A DNA stretch of 9,123 bases from Vulcanimicrobiota bacterium (lineage in GTDB: Bacteria > Vulcanimicrobiota > Vulcanimicrobiia > Vulcanimicrobiales > Vulcanimicrobiaceae): NCBI GenBank assembly GCA_019247395.1, contig JAFAOZ010000243.1, forward strand, positions 1-9,123, given 5' to 3'. Numbering within the stretch: position 1 is the stretch's first letter; each line of letters opens with the position of its first letter. The notes beneath the pieces are model-generated. The model worked only from the letters and a program-made list of their open reading frames with translations, ran no database searches and was not told the origin of the DNA. Positions 1 to 6,667 of this stretch are shown in pieces. The translations under genes and the position numbers were made by a program.

Positions 1-1
1 C

Positions 2-1900
2 GTCTTTTCGGTCGATCCGGAGCTCGACGCCGACGTCCTCGGCGTTTGCGCTGCCGGCGCGGCGCTTGCGTTGAGCGACATTCCGTTCGACAAGACGGTC
101 GCTGCGGTGCGCGTCGGACGCGACGAAAACGGCGAATACGTTTGCAATCCGCCGCTCACGCAGTACGAGAGCGGCGGCATGGATATCGTTATCGCCGGCA
201 CCGCGGATGCGGTGATGATGGTCGAAGGCGGCGGCAACGAGATCAGCGAGGACGATTTCTTAGGCGCCGTGGAGTTCGCGCACGAAGAGATTCGCAAGAT
301 CGTCAGCGCGATCGACGAGTTGGCGCGCAAAGCCGGCAAAGCGAAACGCGAGTATCCCGTCGCGCACGTGGATGCCGATCTCGAGCGCTGGGTGCGCAAA
401 TCGTTCGCCAAAGACGTTGCCAAAGCGATGCGCGTCGTCGATAAGCAGAAGCGCGAGCTCGCGTTTGGAGAACTCAGCGTCGACGAAGCGCTTTCGCGCT
501 GCGGCAAAAAAGACGAGAACGTCAAGGCACTGCTCGAGTCGCCCTCCACCGCAAAAGAGTTTTACAAAATCATCAAAGCGATGGAGGAAGACGAACTTCG
601 CGTGATGGTCGTGGACGAAAAAGTTCGCCCTGACGGCCGTAAGCCCGACGAAGTGCGTCCGATTTGGTGCAAGGTGCATTACGTACCGCGCGTTCACGGG
701 TCGGGAGTCTTCACGCGCGGCCAGACGCAGGTCTTCACCGCGGCGACGCTCGGTTCGACGAGCGACGCACAGCGGCTCGACGGCATCGTCGCCCTCGAAG
801 ACAAGCGCTACATGCACTTCTACAACTTTCCGCCGTACTCGGTCGGCGAGACGCGACCGATGCGCGGCCCCGGCCGCCGCGAGATCGGTCACGGCCACCT
901 CGCCGAGCGCGCGCTCGTGCCGGTATTGCCGCCGAAAGATCAGTTCCCGTACACGCTTCGCTTGATCAGCGAGGTCCTCGAATCGAACGGATCGTCGTCG
1001 ATGGCATCCGTTTGCGGATCGTCGCTTGCGCTCATGGACGCCGGCGTGCCGATTCGCGAGCACGTCGCCGGCGTCGCGATGGGCTTGATTCTCAAAGACG
1101 GGAAGTACACCGTTCTCACCGACATTCAGGGTCTTGAAGACGCGCTCGGTGAGATGGACTTTAAGGTCGCGGGGACCAAAAAAGGCATCACCGCGATTCA
1201 GATGGACATCAAAGTCCAAGGCGTCACCGTCGCGATCATGCGCGAAGCGATGGAACAAGCGCGCAAGTCACGTCACGCAATCATCGACAAACTCGCCGAA
1301 GCAATCGCCGAGCCGCGCGAGCAGCTCTCGCAGTACGCTCCGCGGATGATCGTCGTCAAGATCGATCCGGCGAAGATCAAAGACGTGATCGGCCCGGGCG
1401 GCAAGGTGATCAACAAGATCATTGCCGAGACCGGCGTCGAGAAGATCGACATCGAGGACGACGGCAGCGTCTTCATCACGTCGCTCGACGGCGCGTCGGG
1501 CGATAAAGCCAAGACGATCGTCGAGAATCTCACGAAAGACGTCACCGTCGGGGAAACCTATCGCGGTACCGTCACGCGCATCATCAACATCGGCGCGTTC
1601 GTGCAGATTTTGCCCGGCAAGGAGGGGCTGGTACATATCAGTCAGCTCGCGCCGACGCGCGTCGAGAAGGTCGAAGACGTCGTCAAACTCGGTGACGAGA
1701 TCATGGTCAAAGTCATGGAGATCGACGGCCAAGGACGCATCAATCTCTCGCGCAAGGCACTGTTGGGCGGTGTCTCCGGCAACGGCGATTACGCTGCCCG
1801 CGCCGCACGGCCGCCGCGCGAGTCGCCCGATGCGGGTGCAGCGGGAGCGCCGCCAACACGCCGTCGCCGGCGGCCCCATGGACGACGCGACGACGAGTAA
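2..1900 (+). CDS. pnp: Polynucleotide phosphorylase, 5'-truncated by the window edge
   Basis: PNPase degrades RNA 3' to 5' by phosphorolysis and can also add tails; it is a cytoplasmic trimer and often part of the RNA degradosome. The reading frame is open from base 2, and the residues before the TTG at 71 (for example VLGVCAAGAALALSDIPF) match the PNPase core, so that TTG is not the start; roughly 100 N-terminal residues are missing. Visible in order are the end of the first RNase PH domain, the helical linker, the second RNase PH domain (RPDGRKPDEVRPI near 626; FTRGQTQ near 713; SNGSSSMASVCGSS near 983), a KH domain (GPGG loop at 1391-1402), an S1 domain (about 1547-1765) and an arginine-rich tail. 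The metal-site motif EDALGEMDFK (1136-1165) keeps the Asp, Asp and Lys corresponding to E. coli D486, D492 and K494, but has Glu where E. coli has D490. Identity is secure. Confidence 0.97.
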   Translation, partial: VFSVDPELDADVLGVCAAGAALALSDIPFDKTVAAVRVGRDENGEYVCNPPLTQYESGGMDIVIAGTADAVMMVEGGGNEISEDDFLGAVEFAHEEIRKIVSAIDELARKAGKAKREYPVAHVDADLERWVRKSFAKDVAKAMRVVDKQKRELAFGELSVDEALSRCGKKDENVKALLESPSTAKEFYKIIKAMEEDELRVMVVDEKVRPDGRKPDEVRPIWCKVHYVPRVHGSGVFTRGQTQVFTAATLGSTSDAQRLDGIVALEDKRYMHFYNFPPYSVGETRPMRGPGRREIGHGHLAERALVPVLPPKDQFPYTLRLISEVLESNGSSSMASVCGSSLALMDAGVPIREHVAGVAMGLILKDGKYTVLTDIQGLEDALGEMDFKVAGTKKGITAIQMDIKVQGVTVAIMREAMEQARKSRHAIIDKLAEAIAEPREQLSQYAPRMIVVKIDPAKIKDVIGPGGKVINKIIAETGVEKIDIEDDGSVFITSLDGASGDKAKTIVENLTKDVTVGETYRGTVTRIINIGAFVQILPGKEGLVHISQLAPTRVEKVEDVVKLGDEIMVKVMEIDGQGRINLSRKALLGGVSGNGDYAARAARPPRESPDAGAAGAPPTRRRRRPHGRRDDE

Positions 1901-1905
1901 CTAAC

Positions 1906-1924
1906 GCGCTGACGCCGTCAGCGC
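1906..1924. terminator. Perfect 8-bp hairpin at the convergent pnp/receptor junction
   Basis: GCGCTGACGCCGTCAGCGC is a perfect inverted repeat with 8-bp arms and a 3-base loop. It begins 6 bases after the pnp stop and contains the stop codon of the minus-strand receptor gene (TGA, read from 1918-1920). Because the two genes converge here, a symmetric stem could end or stabilise both transcripts. There is no U-run on either exit side: the + strand continues CCAAAAAACC and the minus strand continues GTTAGTTAC. It is therefore not a textbook intrinsic terminator and may instead be a 3'-end-protecting stem. Confidence 0.45.
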
Positions 1925-3759
1925 CCAAAAAACCGGACGCCGACGTCGACGAACGTTCTCCGCTGCCGATCTTCGACGCCGGCGTACCAGCGCAAGCGTC
2001 GATCGATCGGCCCGGAGATCGAGCCGTCGACATGATAGAAGGGCAACGAGTCAAGCAGGTCACGCCGATAGATCAGATCGGCGCGAAGCGCTCCGGGCAT
2101 ATCGTACGTCAGCCAGGACGCATTCACGGTGGACGCGCCTCCGATCGGCAACCCTGCCCCATAGAGTGGAACGTTGTCGGTTGCGTGCATCGTCCATGCG
2201 CGCAACGCGAGCGCCGGCGTAATCTGCCAGGTCGCCGAAAACCCCGTCGAGAGAATCTTACCGGTGGAAGCGCCGGTCACGTTTTGCCACGCTTGCTCGA
2301 ACGAAACGCGGACTCGCTGCGCATCGGTATAGTTGAGTTGCACGGCTTCGAGGGTATTGCGTTCGAGCTGCACGACGGCCGGATCCGGCGCAAAGATGTA
2401 CTGCTCTTCGAAGGTGGGCAGCGTGAACGAGCCGCTGCCTTGCAGGGTTAAACTCCACTTTCCATTCGGGAAAAGCTGCGCGTCGAGCGACGGCACCGCC
2501 AGCGCGGTATGCGCCGGCTGCGATACCCCGAGCGTGCCTCCGTCGTAATTGAACCAGAAGGCCCCGACGCCGGCGGTAACGTTGTAATCGTCGCCGTGCG
2601 CGGTGACGCCGGCGTCGCCTCGAGTCTGCACCAACGTTGCTGCGACGCGTGGTGCTCCATATGGCAGCGCCTCTAAATCATCGAATCCCGTCGACGATCG
2701 CACGGCAGCATCGGCGAATCCGAAAACGCTACCGTTCGAGTGGATACCGGCGCTAAAACCGGAGTCGGACCAGCCCGTTGGAATCGGATACTCGCCCGCG
2801 GTCCAATAATAGTTCCCGCGATCCATCACCGCAGAAAGCGTCAAGTTCAGCGCGCGCGGCATGTCGAACGTCGCGTTCGCAAAAGAAAAGCTTCCGGCAA
2901 AAGCGTCTTGGGGCGAATCGTAATATCGCGATTGTTCGGTTCCCGCCGCAACGGTGAACGACTCGTCCGCGGGTAACGGCACGCGCGCGAAGAGATCGCC
3001 GCGTTGTCGCGACTCTTGATTATTGCTGAAGGATGCAAGCGCAACGCCGGCGTCGTCCGATCCGGCTTGGATGCGCGCAATGAGGTCGCTTCCGAACGTC
3101 GCAACCTCCGGACTCAATCCAGTCGCAAAAGGCGTAACGTCGACGATTCCGCCGGCTGCTTGGTCGCCGTAGGCATACGCGTTGGTCGCGTCGCGTACGA
3201 CCGCACTGGCTTCGAACTGCGCGGGAATGAACTGGTACGGCGATTGCCCCGCCGCAATATCGTAGTTCGCCGTACCGTTGTCGATCAGCAGGGAACCGCT
3301 TGGCCCAAGTCCGCGGTCGCTCAGCGCCGAACCGGGATAGGGTGCGGAGGTCTGCGAGAGGAGCGTAAAGGGTCGTAGCGCGATCGACGACTCGACGTGC
3401 GCGTATGGTAAGTTCGCGAGGTCCCACGGGCTCGGCGAGTCGGCCGCAAGTGCGTCGAACCGCCGCACGATCGCCACGACCGGCTCATCCGGTGCGACGG
3501 CGACGACGGTCGTCGCGCAGTAGCGGCACGTGATGCGAATGGCTGTGATCCCGTCGCCCTCCAGCGCGAAGGTGCCGGAGGCGTTCGTCGCCGCCGCGAC
3601 CTGGCCTTGAAGCGTCCGGGCGCTTACCGTCGCGTCGACGACGGCGCCTCCGTGCTGATCCCTCACCGAGCCGACGACCAGCGGCGTTTGAGCGCGCGCC
3701 GGGACCGCCACGAGCGCGACCAAGAGCAACGCAGCGGCGCCGTCGAGCAAGCGATTCAC
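1918..3759 (-). CDS. TonB-dependent-receptor-like outer-membrane protein with N-terminal carboxypeptidase-regulatory-like domain
   Basis: This is a probable outer-membrane protein of the TonB-dependent receptor class, of 613 residues, starting at GTG (3757-3759). Residues 1-23 form a signal peptide ending ARA before QTPL. Residues about 26-100 look like a carboxypeptidase-regulatory-like beta-sandwich (VVGSVRDQHGGAVVDATVSA, then SGTFAL), as in SusC/CirA-type receptors. Residues about 110-210 look like a plug (SGSLLIDNGTANYD; closing YGDQAAGGIVDVTP). The rest is alternating barrel-like sequence ending DVGVRFFGR. No clear TonB box is seen. The roughly 400-residue barrel is short for 22 strands, so a smaller barrel or very short loops are likely. 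A CRYC pair (C78, C81) lies in the N-terminal domain. The ligand is unknown; metal or a metal chelate is possible given the neighbouring copper genes, but that is inference. It is transcribed divergently from 3781. Confidence 0.8.
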   Translation of the reverse strand: MNRLLDGAAALLLVALVAVPARAQTPLVVGSVRDQHGGAVVDATVSARTLQGQVAAATNASGTFALEGDGITAIRITCRYCATTVVAVAPDEPVVAIVRRFDALAADSPSPWDLANLPYAHVESSIALRPFTLLSQTSAPYPGSALSDRGLGPSGSLLIDNGTANYDIAAGQSPYQFIPAQFEASAVVRDATNAYAYGDQAAGGIVDVTPFATGLSPEVATFGSDLIARIQAGSDDAGVALASFSNNQESRQRGDLFARVPLPADESFTVAAGTEQSRYYDSPQDAFAGSFSFANATFDMPRALNLTLSAVMDRGNYYWTAGEYPIPTGWSDSGFSAGIHSNGSVFGFADAAVRSSTGFDDLEALPYGAPRVAATLVQTRGDAGVTAHGDDYNVTAGVGAFWFNYDGGTLGVSQPAHTALAVPSLDAQLFPNGKWSLTLQGSGSFTLPTFEEQYIFAPDPAVVQLERNTLEAVQLNYTDAQRVRVSFEQAWQNVTGASTGKILSTGFSATWQITPALALRAWTMHATDNVPLYGAGLPIGGASTVNASWLTYDMPGALRADLIYRRDLLDSLPFYHVDGSISGPIDRRLRWYAGVEDRQRRTFVDVGVRFFGR

Positions 3760-3763
3760 GGAT

Positions 3764-3775
3764 TCTTTAGACTTT
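3764..3775 (+). repeat. 12-base repeat TCTTTAGACTTT, copy 1
   Basis: The first of two identical 12-mers lies between the divergent receptor (start 3759) and the small + strand gene (start 3781). It contains CTTT-AGA-CTTT, a direct repeat of CTTT. It is AT-rich in a GC-rich region, and the second copy (4891-4902) is also intergenic and upstream of a + strand gene. A role as regulator site is possible but not shown. The minus-strand reading also places AAAGA close before the receptor GTG, where it could serve as a weak ribosome-binding site. Confidence 0.35.
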
Positions 3776-3780
3776 CGGCT

Positions 3781-4053
3781 ATGATGGAAGGAGTGTCAAG
3801 AACCAATCTCCTGCGCCTGCTCGCCGTCCTTCTACTGGCCGGCGGCGTTGCGTGGTCCGGCCGGGCTGCCCTGGCCGGCGCGACGTCGCTCGACGATCTC
3901 TTGTCGGGGGCCCTTGCGCCATCGTCGGCGCCGGCGCTTTTGGGGCCGATCACGTCGGCCGGAAGGATCGGATGGGAGTGCAAGCCCGAGCGGGCCGCCG
4001 CGGCTGCTCCGTGGCGCCAGGCCGAGCTGCCCTCAGACGCCGGCAGTCCATAA
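3781..4053 (+). CDS. Small secreted or membrane-anchored hypothetical protein
   Basis: This 90-residue protein has a basic then strongly hydrophobic N terminus (RTNLLRLLAVLLLAGGVAW), which reads as a signal peptide or single membrane segment. It is followed by a low-complexity Ala/Pro/Ser-rich part with a single Cys (WECKPE). No family was recognised. Start choice is uncertain between ATG 3781 and ATG 3784; GTG 3793 is also possible, with GGAAGGAG directly overlapping it. Codon third positions are GC-rich, in keeping with real coding. The stop TAA is followed after 3 bases by the ATG of the TPR gene, which suggests translational coupling and supports the gene being real. It could be a short partner of the TPR protein; function is unknown. 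Confidence 0.55.
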   Translation: MMEGVSRTNLLRLLAVLLLAGGVAWSGRAALAGATSLDDLLSGALAPSSAPALLGPITSAGRIGWECKPERAAAAAPWRQAELPSDAGSP

Positions 4054-4056
4054 CTC

Positions 4057-4866
4057 ATGCGGGTCCCGCTGCTCGTCGCCCTACTCCTCCAGGTCGCGAC
4101 GGCCGCGGCACTGGGACAAACCTATTCACCGCAGAGCCCAGCACCGCGCACGACCAGCCTGCCGGCACTGCGCGCGCTCGCCGTCCGGCGCGAAATCGAA
4201 GAGCGGTTCACCCTCGGACTAGCTGCGGAATCCCGTCGCGATTGGAGCTCGGCTGCCTCAGAGTTCGAGCGAATCGTCGCGCTTCGTCCGCCTGAACCGC
4301 AGGGTTCGACCGCACGTTACGATCTAGCCCTCGCTTATGCAAACTTGCAGCGCTACGACGACGCAGCGCGGCAGCTGCGCGCGGCGCTCGCGCTCGATCC
4401 GGGCTTTCTTGCCGCAATGGCAAATCTCGTCGCGGTCGATCTTTCGCGCGGGGATTTGCGGGAAGCGCGCGCGCTCGCCGACCGTTACGTGAGCCTTGCG
4501 CCGGAATCGGCGCGTGCACTGTACTCGCGCGGAATCGTCGCGCTGCACAGCGGCGACAACGCGACCGCTCGCGACGATTTCAGTAAGCTGCTTAGTGTGA
4601 ACTCTTCGTACGCACTGGCGCATTACGATCTCGCGCTTGCCGAAGAGCGCTTGGAGCGGTACGATGCGGCCGAACGAGAACTGCGAACGGCGTTGACGCT
4701 GGCGCCCGGTTACGCGCGGGCCCGCTTCGCGCTCGGCGTTGTCCTGCTTCGAGAAGGAGAGCATGCCGAAGCACGCAATGAATTCGCTCGAGCCACGCTC
4801 GATGCGGCGGGCGATCCGGCATTGCAGAATATCGCTGCGGCGATGCGCGACTCGATCAAAATTTAG
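4057..4866 (+). CDS. Exported tetratricopeptide-repeat protein
   Basis: This 269-residue protein has an N-terminal signal peptide (MRVPLLVALLLQVATAAALG) and so probably acts in the periplasm or at the envelope. From about residue 50 to 253 it consists of about six TPR units, with the usual Leu/Ala/Tyr/Pro spacing: 50-82, 86-117, 118-151, 152-185, 186-218 and 220-253. Clear examples are ALAYANLQRYDDAARQLRAA and RARFALGVVLLREGEHAEAR. TPR domains bind proteins or peptides and act as scaffolds, so no catalytic role is expected. It follows the small gene by 3 bp and is probably co-transcribed with it. Whether it belongs with the downstream copper-protein genes is unclear because a terminator-like structure lies between. 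The fold is confident and the partner unknown. Confidence 0.85.
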   Translation: MRVPLLVALLLQVATAAALGQTYSPQSPAPRTTSLPALRALAVRREIEERFTLGLAAESRRDWSSAASEFERIVALRPPEPQGSTARYDLALAYANLQRYDDAARQLRAALALDPGFLAAMANLVAVDLSRGDLREARALADRYVSLAPESARALYSRGIVALHSGDNATARDDFSKLLSVNSSYALAHYDLALAEERLERYDAAERELRTALTLAPGYARARFALGVVLLREGEHAEARNEFARATLDAAGDPALQNIAAAMRDSIKI

Positions 4867-4871
4867 CGGCC

Positions 4872-4905
4872 GTCTGCCGAGAAACAGGCGTCTTTAGACT
4901 TTTTT
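4872..4905 (+). terminator. Imperfect hairpin followed by T6 after the TPR gene
   Basis: GTCTGCC (4872-4878) can pair with GGC (4887-4889) and, after a 6-base bulge, AGAC (4896-4899). A run of six T (4900-4905) follows at once. A hairpin plus T-run just after a stop codon fits a weak intrinsic terminator or attenuator between the TPR unit and the cupredoxin cluster. The bulge makes it a poor stem, so the call is tentative. It overlaps copy 2 of the 12-base repeat. Confidence 0.35.
4891..4902 (+). repeat. 12-base repeat TCTTTAGACTTT, copy 2
   Basis: This is identical to the copy at 3764-3775 and lies 53 bases before the ATG of the first cupredoxin gene. It is embedded in GTCTTTAGACTTTTTT, where GTCT and AGAC form a short inverted repeat. 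It may be a shared regulator site or simply part of the terminator-like T-rich stretch. The different distances to the downstream starts (5 and 53 bases) argue against it being a fixed core promoter element. Confidence 0.35.
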
Positions 4906-4909
4906 CATC

Positions 4910-4923
4910 CCGTACCGCTACGG
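4910..4923 (+). promoter_or_regulatory. Short inverted repeat upstream of the cupredoxin cluster
   Basis: CCGTA-CCGC-TACGG is a perfect 5-bp inverted repeat with a 4-base loop in the 89-bp gap before the first cupredoxin gene. It could be a small operator or a leader stem-loop. No convincing -35/-10 pair could be fixed around it. This gap is the only place in the six-gene cluster with room for a promoter outside coding sequence. Confidence 0.25.
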
Positions 4924-4945
4924 TCGAAATACCAACTACAAACTC

Positions 4946-4951
4946 AGGAGG
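4946..4951 (+). promoter_or_regulatory. Strong Shine-Dalgarno site for the first cupredoxin
   Basis: AGGAGG lies four bases before the ATG at 4956 and is the best ribosome-binding site in the window. Later genes of the cluster have weak sites and appear to rely on coupling, so the first cupredoxin is probably the most highly translated product. Confidence 0.8.
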
Positions 4952-4955
4952 TTTC

Positions 4956-5564
4956 ATGTTCAAAAGATACGCGGCATTAACCGTCGCCATCGCAGCCGCT
5001 GCACTTGCAGCCTGCAGTGGTGGCTCGGGCGGTGGGACGGCAAGCGGCGCAGCCACTTCATACGTTCTGCCAGGCATGGGCGATCTGAAGTTTACCGCAA
5101 CGCTTCCCAATACTAGCAGCAGCACGGTGAGCGAAGAGCTTCCCAGCGAGGGGCTCGGCACCGTCAACGATCCGCATTGGAAAGCGACGCTCGGCGGGGT
5201 TGCCACGACGCTCGGCGGGTACACGCAGCAACAGTTTTCGCAAGCGCTGGGCTTCCCGACGGGCACGAAAATCACGATTCAGAACATCTCGAAATCGGTC
5301 AGCCATACGCTCAACGAAGTCAAGAAAATCAAAGGCCCGCCGGCAAAGTTCCCCTCAAGTCCGTCGCTCTCGCAAACGCCGTCGGGAGGCCCGATGACAA
5401 AGGGCTACGCGAGCGGCGTGATTAGCCCCGGAAAATCCGTGACGGTCTCGCTCAGCAAGCCCGGCAATTACCTCATCGGTTGCGCGTTCCATTATCACGA
5501 AGGCATGCACGACGTGCTGGTCGTGAGCGCCAACGCGACGCCCGGTCCTCAGGGAACGCCGTAG
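4956..5564 (+). CDS. Lipoprotein cupredoxin (type 1 blue copper protein)
   Basis: This 202-residue probable envelope electron carrier (or copper-binding protein) has a lipoprotein signal (MFKRYAALTVAIAAAALAAC, lipid-attached Cys20) followed by a Gly/Ser/Thr/Ala-rich tether. The cupredoxin fold is indicated by His117 in SHTLN and by YLIGCAFHYHEGM, where C176, H179 and M184 give the plastocyanin-type C-x2-H-x4-M spacing. All four expected type 1 copper ligands are present. An insertion of about 60 residues between the first His and the Cys (KGPP, PSSPSLS and YASG segments) is longer than in small plastocyanins. It has the strongest ribosome-binding site here and leads the six-gene cluster. By eye, its C-terminal half is about half identical to the cupredoxin half of the next gene, so the two are tandem paralogues. 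Its redox partner is not known. Confidence 0.9.
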   Translation: MFKRYAALTVAIAAAALAACSGGSGGGTASGAATSYVLPGMGDLKFTATLPNTSSSTVSEELPSEGLGTVNDPHWKATLGGVATTLGGYTQQQFSQALGFPTGTKITIQNISKSVSHTLNEVKKIKGPPAKFPSSPSLSQTPSGGPMTKGYASGVISPGKSVTVSLSKPGNYLIGCAFHYHEGMHDVLVVSANATPGPQGTP

Positions 5565-5569
5565 GTCTA

Positions 5570-6667
5570 ATGAATTTTCGCGCGTCGGCGTCCTGGCTCG
5601 GACTGCTCTTCTTGTCAGCGGTCGCCGCATGCACGAACGGCGGCGGATTAAGCAATGTCGGCGGGAGTGGTGGGGGCGGCGGGTCGCCCTCACCGCTTCC
5701 GACATCGTCGGCAATCGGCGTCGACATCCCGACCGGGAAGATCGGCGTCGAAAACGATCCGGTCTGGGGAACGGTAAGCGGATACACGCAGCAACAGACC
5801 TCGCAGGTACTCGCATTTCCGCCCGGCGCGACGATCACGATTACCAATCTCTCCACGGGCGGCGTTCCGCACACGCTCAACGTCATTGCGCAAACGAAGG
5901 GTCCGCCGCCGCAGTGGCCGGCGAGCCCATCGCTTTCGTTCTCACCCAGCGGTAACGGCGTGCTCGGCACCAATTACGCAAGCGGCACGATCAACCCGGG
6001 CAAGTCGGTCAAAGTTAAACTTTCAAATCCCGGCATCTATCTGATCGGCTGTGCGTTTCATTACATTTCAAATCAAATGCGCGACGTGATTCAGGTCGTC
6101 GCGGGCGCGACGCCCGGCCCCACCGCATCGCCGGGAGTCGGCAGCGGCGCGGTCAAGCCGCCGGCTCCGGTCGCGGCAGCCGCGCGTCAGCCGCATCTGA
6201 TCGATCAGCGCGGCCGCTCGTTTACGCTCGAGTCGCTGCGCGGCGAGCCGGTCGTCGTGACCTTCGTTTCGGCGCATTGTACCGACGCGTGCCCGTTGAT
6301 CGACGCGCAGTTTTCCGACGCGGCGCGGCGGATCCAAGCGCAGCGCCGCAACGCGAAGCTGGTGACGATTACGCTCGATCCGCAAAACGATTCGCCGCGG
6401 ACGATGCGCGATCTCGCGACGCGTTTTGAAGCGAATCCACGCTACTGGCTGCTCGCCGGCGGCTCGGTGCGCAACGTCGAGAACGTCATGCGCGAGTTCG
6501 GCGTCATTTCAAAGAAAGGCCGCGACGGTTACCGTGAGGAGCATACGACGTTCGTGTACTTCTTCAATCCCGATGGAACGCTCGCGCAGACGATGCTCGC
6601 TTCAAGCAACTTGAGCGACTCCATCGTCGAAGGCGTGACGAATCGCCCCGAAATGGCGGTGCGCTGA
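5570..6667 (+). CDS. Lipoprotein fusion: cupredoxin domain plus SCO1/SenC thioredoxin-like domain
   Basis: This 365-residue protein joins two copper domains. A lipoprotein signal (lipobox VAAC, Cys21) and a Gly/Ser/Pro tether lead to a cupredoxin with H101 in PHTLN and C161, H164 and M170 in GCAFHYISNQM (C-x2-H-x5-M, one residue longer than in its paralogue). After a Pro/Ala linker (about 181-207) comes a SCO-type domain: TFVSAHCTDACP with C237 and C241 (CxxxC) and H325 in REEHTTFVYFFNPDG, the three copper ligands of SCO proteins. SCO proteins deliver copper to the CuA centre of cytochrome oxidase or act as thiol reductases. Start ATG 5570 is chosen because it gives the lipobox and lies 5 bp after the upstream stop. 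The open frame extends further upstream inside the previous gene but without signal sequence. Its TGA overlaps the next ATG (ATGA-type junction, TGATG). I infer that the cupredoxin half stores or passes copper or electrons to the SCO half. Confidence 0.9.
   Translation: MNFRASASWLGLLFLSAVAACTNGGGLSNVGGSGGGGGSPSPLPTSSAIGVDIPTGKIGVENDPVWGTVSGYTQQQTSQVLAFPPGATITITNLSTGGVPHTLNVIAQTKGPPPQWPASPSLSFSPSGNGVLGTNYASGTINPGKSVKVKLSNPGIYLIGCAFHYISNQMRDVIQVVAGATPGPTASPGVGSGAVKPPAPVAAAARQPHLIDQRGRSFTLESLRGEPVVVTFVSAHCTDACPLIDAQFSDAARRIQAQRRNAKLVTITLDPQNDSPRTMRDLATRFEANPRYWLLAGGSVRNVENVMREFGVISKKGRDGYREEHTTFVYFFNPDGTLAQTMLASSNLSDSIVEGVTNRPEMAVR

Noticed and set aside
71..73. TTG at 71 as the pnp start
   Set aside because: The residues encoded upstream to base 2 also match PNPase, so the gene begins outside the window.
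260..1258. Long minus-strand open frame (332 codons) opposite pnp
   Set aside because: It lies wholly antisense to a secure PNPase, its translation is Arg/His/Ala-rich without domains, and GC-rich coding sequence often leaves such frames open.
1268..1879. Minus-strand frame opposite the KH/S1 part of pnp
   Set aside because: The product is Asp/Arg-rich low complexity and mirrors the pnp codons; no start context.
3516..3527. CRYC of the receptor as a c-type haem site
   Set aside because: The second Cys is followed by Ala, not His, so CxxCH is not met.
3607..3780. N-terminal extension of the small gene to ATG 3607
   Set aside because: It would overlap the receptor's signal peptide region antisense, is Arg/Asp-rich and would hide the signal-like segment.
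3780..3785. TATGAT as a -10 box giving a leaderless message starting near GTG 3793
   Set aside because: No -35 element at normal spacing, and it overlaps the likely ATG starts; kept only as a start-site uncertainty.
5480..5569. 30-residue upstream extension of the cupredoxin-SCO gene
   Set aside because: It lies inside the previous cupredoxin and would bury the lipoprotein signal.
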